Origin: Aquipuribacter sp. SD81
GTDB lineage: Bacteria; Actinomycetota; Actinomycetes; Actinomycetales; JBBAYJ01
Assembly (NCBI RefSeq): GCF_037153975.1
Contig: NZ_JBBAYJ010000001.1
Coordinates: 62,001 to 126,000 of the forward strand
Reading direction: 5' to 3'
DNA length: 64,000 nt
Shown: positions 38,337 through 47,204 of the stretch, in pieces
Layout of the letters: each line of letters starts with the position of its first letter
How positions within the stretch are numbered: the first letter of the stretch is position 1
Translations under genes and position numbers: made by a program
The notes under the pieces: model-generated
Databases searched by the model: none
What the model was told of the DNA's origin: nothing
Seen by the model: only the letters and a program-made list of their open reading frames with translations

Positions 38337-40988
38337 TCACCCGCCGGGGACCTCCCGCTCGAGCAGGTCGCGGACCGCGGCCGCGTCGGGCAGGGCGAGG
38401 CAGCGCCCCGCGAGGTCGGCGGCCGCGGTCACGTCGAGCCCTCGCACGCGCTCCTTGACGGCCGGGACCGAGCGCGGCCCGACGCTCAGCTCCCGCACGC
38501 CGAGCCCGACGAGCACCGGCACCGCGGCGGGGTCGGCGGCGAGCTCCCCGCACACGGCGACCCGCACGTCCGGTCCCGCGCCGTCGCACGTCGCGGCGAC
38601 GAGGGCGAGGACGGCCGGGTCGAGCGCGTCGGACAGCCCGGCGACGTGCGGGTTCCCCCGCTCGGCCGCCAGCGCGTACTGCGTGAGGTCGTTCGTGCCG
38701 AGCGACACGAAGTCGACGAGCCCGCGCAGGTGCCGGGTGCGCAGCGCGAGCGCCGGCACCTCGACCATGACGCCGACCTCGAGCCCGGGCGGCAGGCCCG
38801 GGAGGCCGAGGTCGGTCGCGGCGTCGGCGAGGGCGGCGCGCGCCCGCCGCAGCTCGGCGACCGTGGTGACCATGGGGAACATGACGCCGAGCGGTGTGCG
38901 CTGCGCCGCGCGCACCACCGCACGCAGCTGTGGGCGGAGCAGGTCCGGGCGCTCCAGCTGCAGCCGGAGCCCGCGCAGCCCGAGGAACGGGTTGGCCTCC
39001 ACCGGCTGGTCGGCGTACGCGACGGGCTTGTCGCCGCCGACGTCGAGCGTGCGGACGACGACGCGCTGCCCCGCCACCGCCTCCGCGACGGCCAGGTAGG
39101 CGGCGAGCTGCTCGTCCTCGTCGGGGGGCTCCGCTCGTCCGCCGAACAGCAGCTCGGTGCGCAGCAGGCCGATTCCGTCGGCGCCGTGCGCAGCCGCGAC
39201 CGCCGCGTCCTGCGGGCCGGCGGCGTTGCCCGCCACCTCGACGTGGACGCCGTCGCGCGTGCGGGCGGGGCCGCGGGCGCGTTCGCGGGCTGCCTCCGCG
39301 CGCCGCTCGGCCGCGTCCTGCTCGGCGCGCCAGGCGGCCGCCACGGAGTCGTCGGGGGCGACGAGCACCTGCCCGGTGCCGCCGTCGACCGCGACCGTCG
39401 TGCCGGCGGCCACGGCGAGGACCGCCTCGCCGGTGGCGACGACGAGGGGGAGCCCGGCGGCGCGGGCGAGCAGCGTGGCGTGCGAGGTCGGGCTGCCGGC
39501 CGCGGTCACGACCGCGGTGGTGACGGCGGGGTCGAGCGAGCGCACCTCGTCGGGGGACAGGTCGCGGGCGAGGAGCACGCCGGATCGTGCCTCGAGCCGG
39601 TGCGCCACCCCCTGGAGCCGGCGCCGGACCGCCCGGCCGACCGCGCGGACGTCGGCCGCGCGGGCGGCGAGGTAGTCGTCGTCGAGCGCGGCGAGGCCGT
39701 CGGCGGCCGCGTCGACGGCCTGCTGCCAGGCGGTGGCCGCGGGGGCGCCCGCCAAGATCGCCTCACGGGCGGGTACGAGCAGGGCGTCGTCCTCGAGGAG
39801 GAGCAGGTGCGCCCGGACGACGGCGACGTAGGGGTCGTCGTCGTGACGGTCCGCCCGGGCGGGGCCCGCGCCGCCGCCCCGCGTGCCGACCTCCGGCGGC
39901 AGCGAGGCCCGCAGGTCGTCGGCCGCCGCTCCCACGGCGGCCTCGAGCCGCTGGCGCTCGGCGGCCGGGTCGCCGTCGGGTCGCCCCGGCAGGGCCGGCA
40001 GGGCGTCGTCGAGGTGCCAGGCGGGACCCCAGCCGCGCCCGGGCGCGGCGGGCGTGCCGTGCAGCGCGCCGTGCACGGCGCCGTCCGCGGGCTCCGGTGG
40101 TCGGGGGACGGCCGTGCCCTGGTCGCTGCCTCGAGCGCCTCGTTCCGCCACGGCCGTGCCACGGTCCGGCACCGCCGTGTCCTGGTCGGTGGTCGCCGCG
40201 CCCTCGCCCGTGACCGCGCCGTCCGTGCTCTCGCCGAAGCCGCCCTCGACCGCCGCCACGACGGCGTCGAGCGCCGCGGCCGCGTCCGGACCTGTCGCGG
40301 CGATCGTGACGACGTGCCCGCGCACGGCGCCGAGCGACTGCACACCGACGAGGCTCCGTGCCGACACCGGGCCGCGCCCGGAGGTGCGGCTCGTGAGCCG
40401 CACCTCGGCGTCGTAGCCGCGGCCGAGCAGGGCGAGCTCCGCCGCCGGGCGCGCGTGCAGGCCGTGCGGGTTCACGACCGTCACGTCGCGCTCGTGGGCG
40501 ACCGAGGCGTCGGCGGCCGGGGCGTCGTCCGCTCGTGACGCGCCGGCGGGCGGACCGTCCGGGGCCTCCTGGGGACCGAGGTGCGCTGCCTTGGCGCCAC
40601 CGGCCGCACCGGCCTCGGCGGCGACCTCGTCGAGGCCCGCCCCGGCGGCCGCCTGCACGACGGCGGCGACGACCCCCTCGACGAAGGGCGCCGCGCTCAG
40701 TCGCACCTCGTACGGCAGGTCGCCGGCGAGCTCGAGGGCGAGCTCCGCGCTCAGCACGGCGCTGCCGAGGTCCATGACGACGAGGACGCCGGCCGGGCCG
40801 CCCACCCGCTCGACCGCGTCGAGCACCGCCGTCGCGTCGGTTCCCGTGCCGCCGTCGGGTGTTCCCGCGGCCACCGCCACGGGGGGCGGGTCCGCGGAGA
40901 CCATCTCCAGGGCGAGCGCCACCGCCGCGTCCGCGAGCGCCAGGCTGTGCGAGACCACGACGAGGCCGACGCGGGCCCCGCCGCTCAC
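38337..40988 (-). CDS. dhaM: DhaM-HPr-Enzyme I fusion, phosphotransferase for dihydroxyacetone kinase
   Basis: One 883-residue chain holds the whole PEP phosphate relay for DhaK-DhaL. Residues 1-125 are the DhaM (EIIA-like) domain with His14 in VVVSHSLALADA. Residues about 165-250 are HPr with His178 in NPHGLHARPA. Residues about 318-880 are full-length Enzyme I, with phosphorylated His503 in SPTSHATLLARA, GIGLLRTELLF, the PEP-binding GTNDLTQYALAAERGNP and the active-site Cys813 in AVCGELAADP. E. coli DhaM ends within Enzyme I, so this version is longer. The linker at 250-318 is Gly/Ala/Thr-rich with several DRGTAV-like repeats. Its GTG overlaps the dhaL stop (GTGA). Confidence 0.93.
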   Translation of the reverse strand: MSGGARVGLVVVSHSLALADAAVALALEMVSADPPPVAVAAGTPDGGTGTDATAVLDAVERVGGPAGVLVVMDLGSAVLSAELALELAGDLPYEVRLSAAPFVEGVVAAVVQAAAGAGLDEVAAEAGAAGGAKAAHLGPQEAPDGPPAGASRADDAPAADASVAHERDVTVVNPHGLHARPAAELALLGRGYDAEVRLTSRTSGRGPVSARSLVGVQSLGAVRGHVVTIAATGPDAAAALDAVVAAVEGGFGESTDGAVTGEGAATTDQDTAVPDRGTAVAERGARGSDQGTAVPRPPEPADGAVHGALHGTPAAPGRGWGPAWHLDDALPALPGRPDGDPAAERQRLEAAVGAAADDLRASLPPEVGTRGGGAGPARADRHDDDPYVAVVRAHLLLLEDDALLVPAREAILAGAPAATAWQQAVDAAADGLAALDDDYLAARAADVRAVGRAVRRRLQGVAHRLEARSGVLLARDLSPDEVRSLDPAVTTAVVTAAGSPTSHATLLARAAGLPLVVATGEAVLAVAAGTTVAVDGGTGQVLVAPDDSVAAAWRAEQDAAERRAEAARERARGPARTRDGVHVEVAGNAAGPQDAAVAAAHGADGIGLLRTELLFGGRAEPPDEDEQLAAYLAVAEAVAGQRVVVRTLDVGGDKPVAYADQPVEANPFLGLRGLRLQLERPDLLRPQLRAVVRAAQRTPLGVMFPMVTTVAELRRARAALADAATDLGLPGLPPGLEVGVMVEVPALALRTRHLRGLVDFVSLGTNDLTQYALAAERGNPHVAGLSDALDPAVLALVAATCDGAGPDVRVAVCGELAADPAAVPVLVGLGVRELSVGPRSVPAVKERVRGLDVTAAADLAGRCLALPDAAAVRDLLEREVPGG

Positions 40989-41623
40989 GGCTCCCCGAGC
41001 GCGTCCGCGAGCGTCTGCAGCAGGAGTGTCGTCGACGCCGAGCCCGGGTCCACGTGGCCGGCCGAGCGCTCGCCGAGGTAGCTCGCCCGTCCCTTCCGGG
41101 CGACGAGCGGCGCCGTCGCGTCACGGAGCCCGGGGGCTCCGTCGGCGGCGGCGCGGGCCGCGGCAGCGGCGTCCGCGCCGGCGGCCACCGCCTCGTCGAG
41201 CGCGTCCAGGCCCGGGGCGAGGACGTCGACCATCGTCTTGTCCCCGCGCTCGGCCCTCCCGCGCTGCACGACACCGTCGAGACCCGCGCGCAGGGCGGCC
41301 GCGAGGCCGGCGGCGTCGAGCGCGTCGACTGCCCCCGCCGTCGTGCCGAGACGCAGCATGAACGTGCCGTACAGCGGTCCGCTCGCCCCGCCGACCGTCT
41401 TCACCAGCGTCATGCCCGCCTGCGTGAACGCCGCCTTCACGTCCTCGGGTGCGTCCGCGTCGAGCGCGGCGACCACGGCGGCGGTCCCGCGGCGCATGTT
41501 GCTGCCGTGGTCCCCGTCACCGATCTTCTGGTCGAGCTCGGTGAGGTGCGTCTCCTCCTCGGCGACGGCGGCGGCGAAGCGGCGCAGCCAGTCGAGCAGC
41601 CCCGCGAGCGTGGCGTCCGACAT
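40985..41623 (-). CDS. dhaL: Dihydroxyacetone kinase ADP-binding subunit
   Basis: DhaL carries a tightly held ADP that DhaM rephosphorylates, and passes the phosphate to dihydroxyacetone on DhaK. The 212-residue protein has the metal-binding aspartates in LDQKIGDGDHGSNMRRG, then GGASGPLYGTFMLRLG, RGRAERGDKTMVDVL and RKGRASYLGERSAGHVDPGS. It starts at ATG 41623 in a TGATG overlap with the end of dhaK; a GTG three bases upstream is also possible. Order is dhaK-dhaL-dhaM. Confidence 0.95.
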   Translation of the reverse strand: MSDATLAGLLDWLRRFAAAVAEEETHLTELDQKIGDGDHGSNMRRGTAAVVAALDADAPEDVKAAFTQAGMTLVKTVGGASGPLYGTFMLRLGTTAGAVDALDAAGLAAALRAGLDGVVQRGRAERGDKTMVDVLAPGLDALDEAVAAGADAAAAARAAADGAPGLRDATAPLVARKGRASYLGERSAGHVDPGSASTTLLLQTLADALGEP

Positions 41624-42624
41624 CACACCCCCCAGCGCAGGCCGGGCGTGCTGACGGGCGCGTCCCACAGCCGCAGCACGTCGTCGTCGGCCCGCAGGAG
41701 GGTGACGGAGGCACCCGCCATCTCCAGCGACGTGATGTACGGCCCCACGAGGCTCCGTGCGATCTGCACGCCGGCCTTCTCGCAGATCGCGGCGACCTCC
41801 GCGTACAGGCCGTACAGCTCGATGAGCGGCGTGCCTCCCATGCTGTTGACGAACGCGATGACGGGCGCGCCGTCGGCGTCGGGCAGGTCGTGCAGGACGG
41901 GCTCGACGAGCAGCTGGGCGACCTCGGAGAGCGGCCCGAGCTTCCTGCGATCGCGGCCGGGCTCGCCGTGGATGCCGATGCCGAGCTCGAACTCGTCGTC
42001 GGCGAGCTCGAAGGTCGGCGTCCCCGCCGCGGGCACCACGCAGCTGGTGAGTGCCATGCCCATGCTGCGTGCGTTGCCGTTGACCTTCTTCGCCAGCTCC
42101 TCGCACGCGGCGAGGTCGCGACGCTCCTCGGCGGCCGCGCCCACGACCTTCTCCAGCAGGACGGTCGCGCCGACGCCGCGTCGCCCGGCGGTGTACAGGC
42201 TGTCCTGGACGGCGACGTCGTCGTCGACGACGACGGAGCGCACCTCGACGTCGCCCTCGGCGGCCGCGAGCTCGGCGGCCATCTCGAAGTTCATGACGTC
42301 GCCGGTGTAGTTCTTCACGATGTGGAGGACGCCGGCGCCGCCGTCGACCGCGAGCGTCGCCGCCTGCATCTGGTCGGGCGTGGGGGAGGTGAAGACCTCT
42401 CCCGCGCACGCGGCGTCGAGCATGCCGAGGCCGACGAAGCCGCCGTGCATCGGCTCGTGGCCCGAGCCGCCGCCGGAGACGAGGCCGACCTTGCCCTGCA
42501 CCGCGCCGGACGCCCGCAGCACCACACGGTTCTCGTGGTCGACCGTGAGCTCCGGGTGCGCGGCGGCCATGCCGGCCAGGGCGTCGGTCACCACCCGCTC
42601 GGGGGAGTTGATGAGCTTCTTCAT
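41623..42624 (-). CDS. dhaK: Dihydroxyacetone kinase substrate-binding subunit
   Basis: DhaK binds dihydroxyacetone covalently through a histidine. The 333-residue protein starts MKKLINSPERVVTDALAGMA, and has LVSGGGSGHEPMHGGFVGLG, NYTGDVMNFEMA and the histidine in ELGIGIHGEPGRDR. ATG 42624 is chosen over an earlier ATG (42687) because GGAGG lies just upstream and the family starts here. The promoter region carries a palindrome that overlaps a GATAAT -10, shared in form with that in front of glpF. Confidence 0.96.
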   Translation of the reverse strand: MKKLINSPERVVTDALAGMAAAHPELTVDHENRVVLRASGAVQGKVGLVSGGGSGHEPMHGGFVGLGMLDAACAGEVFTSPTPDQMQAATLAVDGGAGVLHIVKNYTGDVMNFEMAAELAAAEGDVEVRSVVVDDDVAVQDSLYTAGRRGVGATVLLEKVVGAAAEERRDLAACEELAKKVNGNARSMGMALTSCVVPAAGTPTFELADDEFELGIGIHGEPGRDRRKLGPLSEVAQLLVEPVLHDLPDADGAPVIAFVNSMGGTPLIELYGLYAEVAAICEKAGVQIARSLVGPYITSLEMAGASVTLLRADDDVLRLWDAPVSTPGLRWGV

Positions 42625-42673
42625 GGGGGACCTCCGTGTCGTCGTCGACGGGCCGGGTCGCGCTCGAAGTGCT

Positions 42674-42688
42674 TTCGACATTATCAAA
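42674..42688. promoter_or_regulatory. Probable IclR-type operator over the dhaK promoter
   Basis: TTCGACATTATCAAA, an imperfect palindrome that matches 12 of 15 positions of the glpF operator TTCGACAATGTCGAA. On the minus strand it overlaps GATAAT (42680-42685), the likely dhaK -10. A separate 6-bp inverted repeat (42696-42712) lies between it and iclR. Confidence 0.6.
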
Positions 42689-42744
42689 GTACGCTCGCCC
42701 CGCCAAGGGGCGTGACGAGGCGGCGCAGCCCGGGGAGGTCAAGG

Positions 42745-43542
42745 GTGATCCAGTCCATCGACCGGGCCGCGCGGGTCCTCCTGTGCCTGCAGGGCGCGCG
42801 GCACCTCGGCCTCAGCGAGATCGCCGGCGAGCTCGGCCTGCCGCCCTCCACGGTGCACGGGATCGTGTCGAGCCTCGCGGCGCACGGCCTCGTCGCGCGC
42901 GAGCCGAACGGTGTGCGGTACATGCTCGGGCCGGCGCTCGTGAAGCTGTCGAGCGTCTACCTCGACACCCACGAGGTGCGGGTGCGGGCGCTGCGGTGGG
43001 CGGAGGAGCTCGCACGCCGGACCGGCCTCGCGGTCCGGCTGGGCGTCGAGCTCTTCGACGAGGTGATGATCATCCACCGCGTGACGGCGTCGGGCGGGTC
43101 GCAGCAGCTGCCCGAGACCGGCATGGCGGTGCCGGCGCACGCGTGCGCGCTCGGCAAGGTGCTGCTCGCCAACGACCCCGCGCAGGCCGAGCGCGTGCTG
43201 GCCGCGGGGCTCCGGCCCATGACGGGGGACACCGTGGTGGACGCGGGCGCGCTGCGGGCGGAGCTCGCGACGGTGGCGGCGGCGGGCGTCGCGAGCGAGC
43301 TCGACGAGGCGGTGATCGGCGAGGCGGGGCTCGCGGCGCCGGTCGCCGACCGCTCCGGGACGGTCGTGGCGGCGCTGTCGGTGGTGGTGCCGAGCTCGCG
43401 CTGGCCGACGCCGCCGGAGGTCGACGAGGCGCTCCGGGAGACGGCCCGCTCGCTGTCGAGGGAGCTGGGGGCGCCGCGGTGGCCGCCGGTGCCGCCGGAG
43501 GTACCGGGGCCGCCGGGGCCGCCGGTGCCGTCGGAGGTCTGA
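42745..43542 (+). CDS. IclR-family transcriptional regulator (divergent from dhaKLM)
   Basis: The 265-residue protein has the N-terminal winged helix (IQSIDRAARVLLCLQGARHL, LSEIAGELGLPPSTVHGIVS) and the C-terminal effector domain (AHACALGKVLLANDPAQAER, AAPVADRSGTVVAALSVVVP). The last 20 residues are a Pro/Val-rich tail. GTG 42745 has GGAGG twelve bases before it. It is divergent from dhaK with a palindrome in between, so it most likely controls the dha genes, with dihydroxyacetone or glycerol as a possible effector. Whether it represses or activates is unknown. Confidence 0.9.
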   Translation: MIQSIDRAARVLLCLQGARHLGLSEIAGELGLPPSTVHGIVSSLAAHGLVAREPNGVRYMLGPALVKLSSVYLDTHEVRVRALRWAEELARRTGLAVRLGVELFDEVMIIHRVTASGGSQQLPETGMAVPAHACALGKVLLANDPAQAERVLAAGLRPMTGDTVVDAGALRAELATVAAAGVASELDEAVIGEAGLAAPVADRSGTVVAALSVVVPSSRWPTPPEVDEALRETARSLSRELGAPRWPPVPPEVPGPPGPPVPSEV

Positions 43543-43646
43543 CCGCAGGTGCCGCTCGCGCCGTTCCGGTGGGCCGTCGTGCGGGCCGTCGTGTCGGTCG
43601 GCCGTGTCGGTCCCATTCGTCGGACCGTTGTGTCGGACCCTCGACC

Positions 43647-43652
43647 TAGTGT
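43647..43652 (+). promoter_or_regulatory. -10 element of the DUF222-HNH gene (leaderless)
   Basis: TAGTGT, seven bases, GTG at 43660. It decides this start over an in-frame ATG-like start 37 codons upstream. Confidence 0.6.
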
Positions 43653-43659
43653 CGTACAT

Positions 43660-45510
43660 GTGTTCGACTCCGCCGACCCGACCCGCGTGCTCGACGAGCT
43701 GGCGCTGGTCGGCGCGGAGCACATGGAGGACGCCGACCTCCTCGAGGCGCTCCGCGCCGCCCGGGCGGTCATCGCCTCCTCGCACGGGCTCCTGCTCGTC
43801 GCCGTCGCGGAGCTGCGGCAGCGCGCCCAGGAGGCGCACGCCGACCTGGTCGCCGCCCGCCGCGGTCGGCGGCTCACCCGGGCCGAGCGCGGCAGCGCGC
43901 CGGCCGGAGCGGAGGAGGTCGACCGGTTCGCCGCGGCGGACGTCGCCGTGGCCCTCGGGCTGTCGCAGGGCAGCGCCATGGCCACGCAAACGCTCGCGGT
44001 CGACCTGTCCTCGCGGTTCCCGCGCACGCTCGACGCCCTCGTCGCCGGACGGCTCGACCGCTCGCACGCCGAGGCGGTGTCCGAGGCGGCCGTCGGGCTC
44101 GACGCCGGGGGCTGCGCGGTCCTCGAGGCCGACCTGCTGCCGCGGGTCGTGCCGGACGCCGGCGAGGGACCGGTGGAGCTGCCGGATGTCCTCGACGAGC
44201 ACGGCCGGCCGCTCGTCGTGATGGGCGGACCGGCGCGCGACGGCGCGGTGGTGTGCAGCTTCACCCGGCCGCAGGTCGCCGGTCGCGCGCGACGCGCCGT
44301 CATGCGGGTCGACCGGGCCGCCGTGAGGCGCCGCGCCGAGGCGGCGCGGGCGCGTCGTGGCGTCCGGAGCTGGGCCGTGGAGGACGCCATGGGGGTGCTG
44401 CAGGTGACGGGTCCCGCCGCGACCATCGCGGCCGCGTGGGCCCGCGTCGACGCCGTCGCCAGGGAACGACACGACCTCGCCCGCGCCGCGCTCCGCGAGC
44501 TGGAGCTCCGTGAGGGCGGCGAGCAGGCGGCGCCGCCGGGTCAGCCGGGGCAAGCGAGCCCGGAACAGCTGCTGCCCACGCTCGACAACCTGCGCGCCGA
44601 CACCGTGCTCGAGTGGCTCGCGGGCACGCACGACCTGCGCGAGCGGCCCTCGCCCCGCGTCCAGGTGCACGTCGACCTCACGCTGCCGCTCTCGAGCCTC
44701 GCCGCTGAACCCGCGCAGGGTGCGGGCGAGGCGGGTGGAGGAGGCCGAGGTGGCGATGCCGTGCCGTGGGGGTGCCACGAGCCGGCCGAGGTGGTCGGCG
44801 TCGGACCGATCTCCGTCGACGAGGCGCGCGACCTGCTCGCCGACGCCCGTTGGCGCCTGCTCGTGCCCGTCCCGCCCGGCACACGCGACGACGCCGGCGC
44901 CGGGGCCGACCCAGAGGCACCAGGTCCGTGCCGCACGCACCAGGAGGAGGGCCCCGGACCGTACGAGCTGCCGGCACGGCTGGCACGCGCCGTCCGCTCG
45001 CGTGACGTCACGTGCCGTTTCCCCGGGTGTGCCCGCGCCGCGCGCCGCTGCGACGCCGACCACACGATCCCGCACCCGCGCGGGCCGTCGGCCCTGTGCA
45101 ACAACGCGTGCCTGTGCCGCTTCCACCACCGGCTCAAGCACCGCGGCGGCTGGCGCGTCGAGCAGCTGCCCGGTGGGGTCATGCGGTGGACGAGCCCGTC
45201 GGGCGCCACCGCGACGACCCGGCCGCCGTCCCAGGAGGGGGCCGCGGGGTCGCCACCGTCCGCACAGCCTCGGTCCCTCCAGCGGCCGTCGGACCAGCGG
45301 CCGTCGGACCAGCGGCCGTCGGACCTGCGGCCGTCGGACCTGCGGCCGTCGGACCAGCGGCCGTCGGACCAGCGGCCGTCGGACCAGCGGCCGTCGGACC
45401 AGCGGCCGTCGGACAACCCACTGGTCGGGCGAGGTCTCCGCGACGTGGAGCTGGACACCGGACCCGACGCTGCCGACGAGCCGCCGTGGGCCCGCCACGC
45501 AGGACCGTGA
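43660..45510 (+). CDS. 13E12/DUF222-type protein with HNH endonuclease domain
   Basis: The 616-residue protein has the DUF222 helical domain (residues about 10-330, including HMEDADLLEALRAARAVIAS and LDRSHAEAVSEAAVGLDAGG) and a C-terminal HNH nuclease (VTCRFPGCARAARRCDADHT, then ALCNNACLCRFHHRLKH) with the zinc cysteines and the catalytic Asp-His. The family is related to the 13E12 repeat proteins of Mycobacterium and exists in many copies in actinomycetes, possibly spread as selfish nucleases. After the HNH come nine copies of Gln/Leu-Arg-Pro-Ser-Asp and an acidic end. It sits between the two glycerol gene blocks, and its insertion could have split them. Confidence 0.88.
   Translation: MFDSADPTRVLDELALVGAEHMEDADLLEALRAARAVIASSHGLLLVAVAELRQRAQEAHADLVAARRGRRLTRAERGSAPAGAEEVDRFAAADVAVALGLSQGSAMATQTLAVDLSSRFPRTLDALVAGRLDRSHAEAVSEAAVGLDAGGCAVLEADLLPRVVPDAGEGPVELPDVLDEHGRPLVVMGGPARDGAVVCSFTRPQVAGRARRAVMRVDRAAVRRRAEAARARRGVRSWAVEDAMGVLQVTGPAATIAAAWARVDAVARERHDLARAALRELELREGGEQAAPPGQPGQASPEQLLPTLDNLRADTVLEWLAGTHDLRERPSPRVQVHVDLTLPLSSLAAEPAQGAGEAGGGGRGGDAVPWGCHEPAEVVGVGPISVDEARDLLADARWRLLVPVPPGTRDDAGAGADPEAPGPCRTHQEEGPGPYELPARLARAVRSRDVTCRFPGCARAARRCDADHTIPHPRGPSALCNNACLCRFHHRLKHRGGWRVEQLPGGVMRWTSPSGATATTRPPSQEGAAGSPPSAQPRSLQRPSDQRPSDQRPSDLRPSDLRPSDQRPSDQRPSDQRPSDQRPSDNPLVGRGLRDVELDTGPDAADEPPWARHAGP
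45280..45414 (+). repeat. Nine 15-bp tandem units in the DUF222-HNH gene
   Basis: The unit CAGCGGCCGTCGGAC codes Gln-Arg-Pro-Ser-Asp; units four and five have CTG for CAG, giving Leu. The frame is kept whatever the copy number. Confidence 0.95.
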
Positions 45511-45514
45511 CGCC

Positions 45515-45577
45515 GGCCAGGTCGGCCAGGTCGGCCAGGTCGGCCAGGTCGGCCAGGTCGGCCAGGTCGGCCAGGTT
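45515..45577. repeat. Seven 9-bp tandem units in a convergent intergenic gap
   Basis: GGCCAGGTC repeated, the last unit with a final T. It lies just after the DUF222-HNH stop and 86 bases before the glpK1 stop. Copies could form strong secondary structure, but no protein reads through in either gene's frame. Confidence 0.9.
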
Positions 45578-45663
45578 GGCCGCGCTGGCCACGCCGGACC
45601 GTCCGAATCCCGTCCTCCCCACGCCCGCCCGTGACGGCGCCCGGCGACACCACGCCGACCGGG

Positions 45664-47175
45664 TCAGCCCTCGCCGGACCGCGCCCAGCCGAAGGAGTGC
45701 TCTACCGCTCGCTTCCAGTCCTCGTGCTCCCGCCGGCGCCGTGACTCCGCCATGGTCGGCTGCCACTCCGCCGCCCGGTGCCAGTTGCGGCGCAGCCCCT
45801 CGAGGTCGGGCCAGTAGCCCACGGCGAGACCAGCGGCGTACGCGGCACCCAGGGACACCGTCTCGCTCACCATCGGCCGCACGACCGGCACCGCGAGCAC
45901 GTCCGCCACGGTCTGCATGAGGAGGTTGTTGCTCGTCATGCCGCCGTCCACCTTCATGGCCCGCAGCGCGACGCCGGAGTCGGCGTCCATCGCGTCCACG
46001 ACGTCCCGCGTCTGCCAGGCGGTCGCCTCGAGCACCGCGCGTGCCAGGTGCCCGCGCGTCACGTACGACGTCAGCCCCACCACGACCCCGCGGGCCTCCG
46101 CGCGCCACCACGGGGCGAAGAGCCCCGAGAACGCGGGGACGATGTAGCAGCCGCCGTTGTCGTCCACGGTCTGCGCGAGCGTCTCGATCTCCGGCGCGCT
46201 GGCGATGAGACCGAGGTTGTCGCGGAACCACTGCACGAGAGAGCCCGTCACCGCGATCGCGCCCTCGAGGGCGTAGACCGCCGGCTCGTCGCCGATGCGG
46301 TACGCGACCGTCGGCAGCAGCCCGTGCGTCGACGCGACCGGGGCGTGCCCGGTGTTGAGCAGCACGAAGCTGCCCGTCCCGTACGTGCACTTGGCCTCGC
46401 CGGGGGAGAAGCACGTCTGCCCGAACAGCGCCGCCTGCTGGTCACCGAGCGCACCGGCGATGCGGACGCCCGGCAGTACCGTCCGCATCTCGCCGTACAC
46501 CTCGGAGTTGGACCGGATCTCGGGCAGCATCGCCGCCGGCACGCCGAAGAACTCGCACAGCTCCTCCGACCACTGCAGCGTGCGGATGTCCATGAACATG
46601 GTGCGGCTCGCGTTCGTCACGTCGGTGACGTGGACGCCGCCGTCCGGTCCGCCGGTGAGGTTCCACACCAGCCAGCTCTCCATCGTGCCGAGCAGCAGCT
46701 CGCCCGCCGCGGCACGCTCCCGCAGCCCGGGCTCGGCGTCGAGCAGCCACCGCACGCGCGGCGCCGAGAAGTACGTCGCCAGCGGCAGCCCGCACAGCTC
46801 CCGCACCCGATCGCGCCCCCCGGCGGCGGCCAGCGACTCGACGAGCTCCGCGGTCCGCAGGTCCTGCCACGTGACGGCGTGCCCGTGCGGCTCACCGGTC
46901 CGCGGGTCCCACAGCACGACCGTCTCCCGCTGGTTGGCGATGCCGAGCGCCACGACGTCGCGCGCGCCCGCTCCGGCACGGTGCAGCGCCTCGGGCACGA
47001 CGCGCTGCACGTTGCGCCAGATCTCGCGGGCGTCGTGCTCCGCCCACCCGGGACGCGGGTGGTGCTGGTGGTGCTCGCGCTGCGCGACCGACACGAGCCG
47101 GCCCGCCTGGTCGAAGAGGATGCAGCGCGTCGACGTCGTGCCCTGGTCGATGGCCGCGACGAGGGGGTCGCTCAC
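45664..47175 (-). CDS. glpK1: Glycerol kinase (first copy)
   Basis: Makes glycerol-3-phosphate from glycerol and ATP. The 503-residue protein has the ATP-binding [53 protein letters not shown], the glycerol-binding TWQDLRT and [12 protein letters not shown], and [14 protein letters not shown]. It is clearly related to, but more diverged from the family average than, the second copy at 48972-50489. It starts at GTG 47175, 29 bases after the iclR gene on the same strand, so the two should be cotranscribed. No strong ribosome binding site is seen. Confidence 0.94.
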   Translation of the reverse strand: MSDPLVAAIDQGTTSTRCILFDQAGRLVSVAQREHHQHHPRPGWAEHDAREIWRNVQRVVPEALHRAGAGARDVVALGIANQRETVVLWDPRTGEPHGHAVTWQDLRTAELVESLAAAGGRDRVRELCGLPLATYFSAPRVRWLLDAEPGLRERAAAGELLLGTMESWLVWNLTGGPDGGVHVTDVTNASRTMFMDIRTLQWSEELCEFFGVPAAMLPEIRSNSEVYGEMRTVLPGVRIAGALGDQQAALFGQTCFSPGEAKCTYGTGSFVLLNTGHAPVASTHGLLPTVAYRIGDEPAVYALEGAIAVTGSLVQWFRDNLGLIASAPEIETLAQTVDDNGGCYIVPAFSGLFAPWWRAEARGVVVGLTSYVTRGHLARAVLEATAWQTRDVVDAMDADSGVALRAMKVDGGMTSNNLLMQTVADVLAVPVVRPMVSETVSLGAAYAAGLAVGYWPDLEGLRRNWHRAAEWQPTMAESRRRREHEDWKRAVEHSFGWARSGEG

Positions 47176-47204
47176 GTCGCTCGTCGACTCACGTGCGCAC
47201 CCGC

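Noticed and set aside
38337-40988. Ordinary PTS Enzyme I (ptsI)
   Set aside because: The N-terminal DhaM domain and its overlap with dhaL show it is the dihydroxyacetone kinase phosphodonor, not the general PTS enzyme.
43660-45510. Intron-encoded homing endonuclease or insertion sequence
   Set aside because: The HNH domain belongs to the chromosomal 13E12/DUF222 family; I see no terminal inverted repeats, target duplication or transposase.
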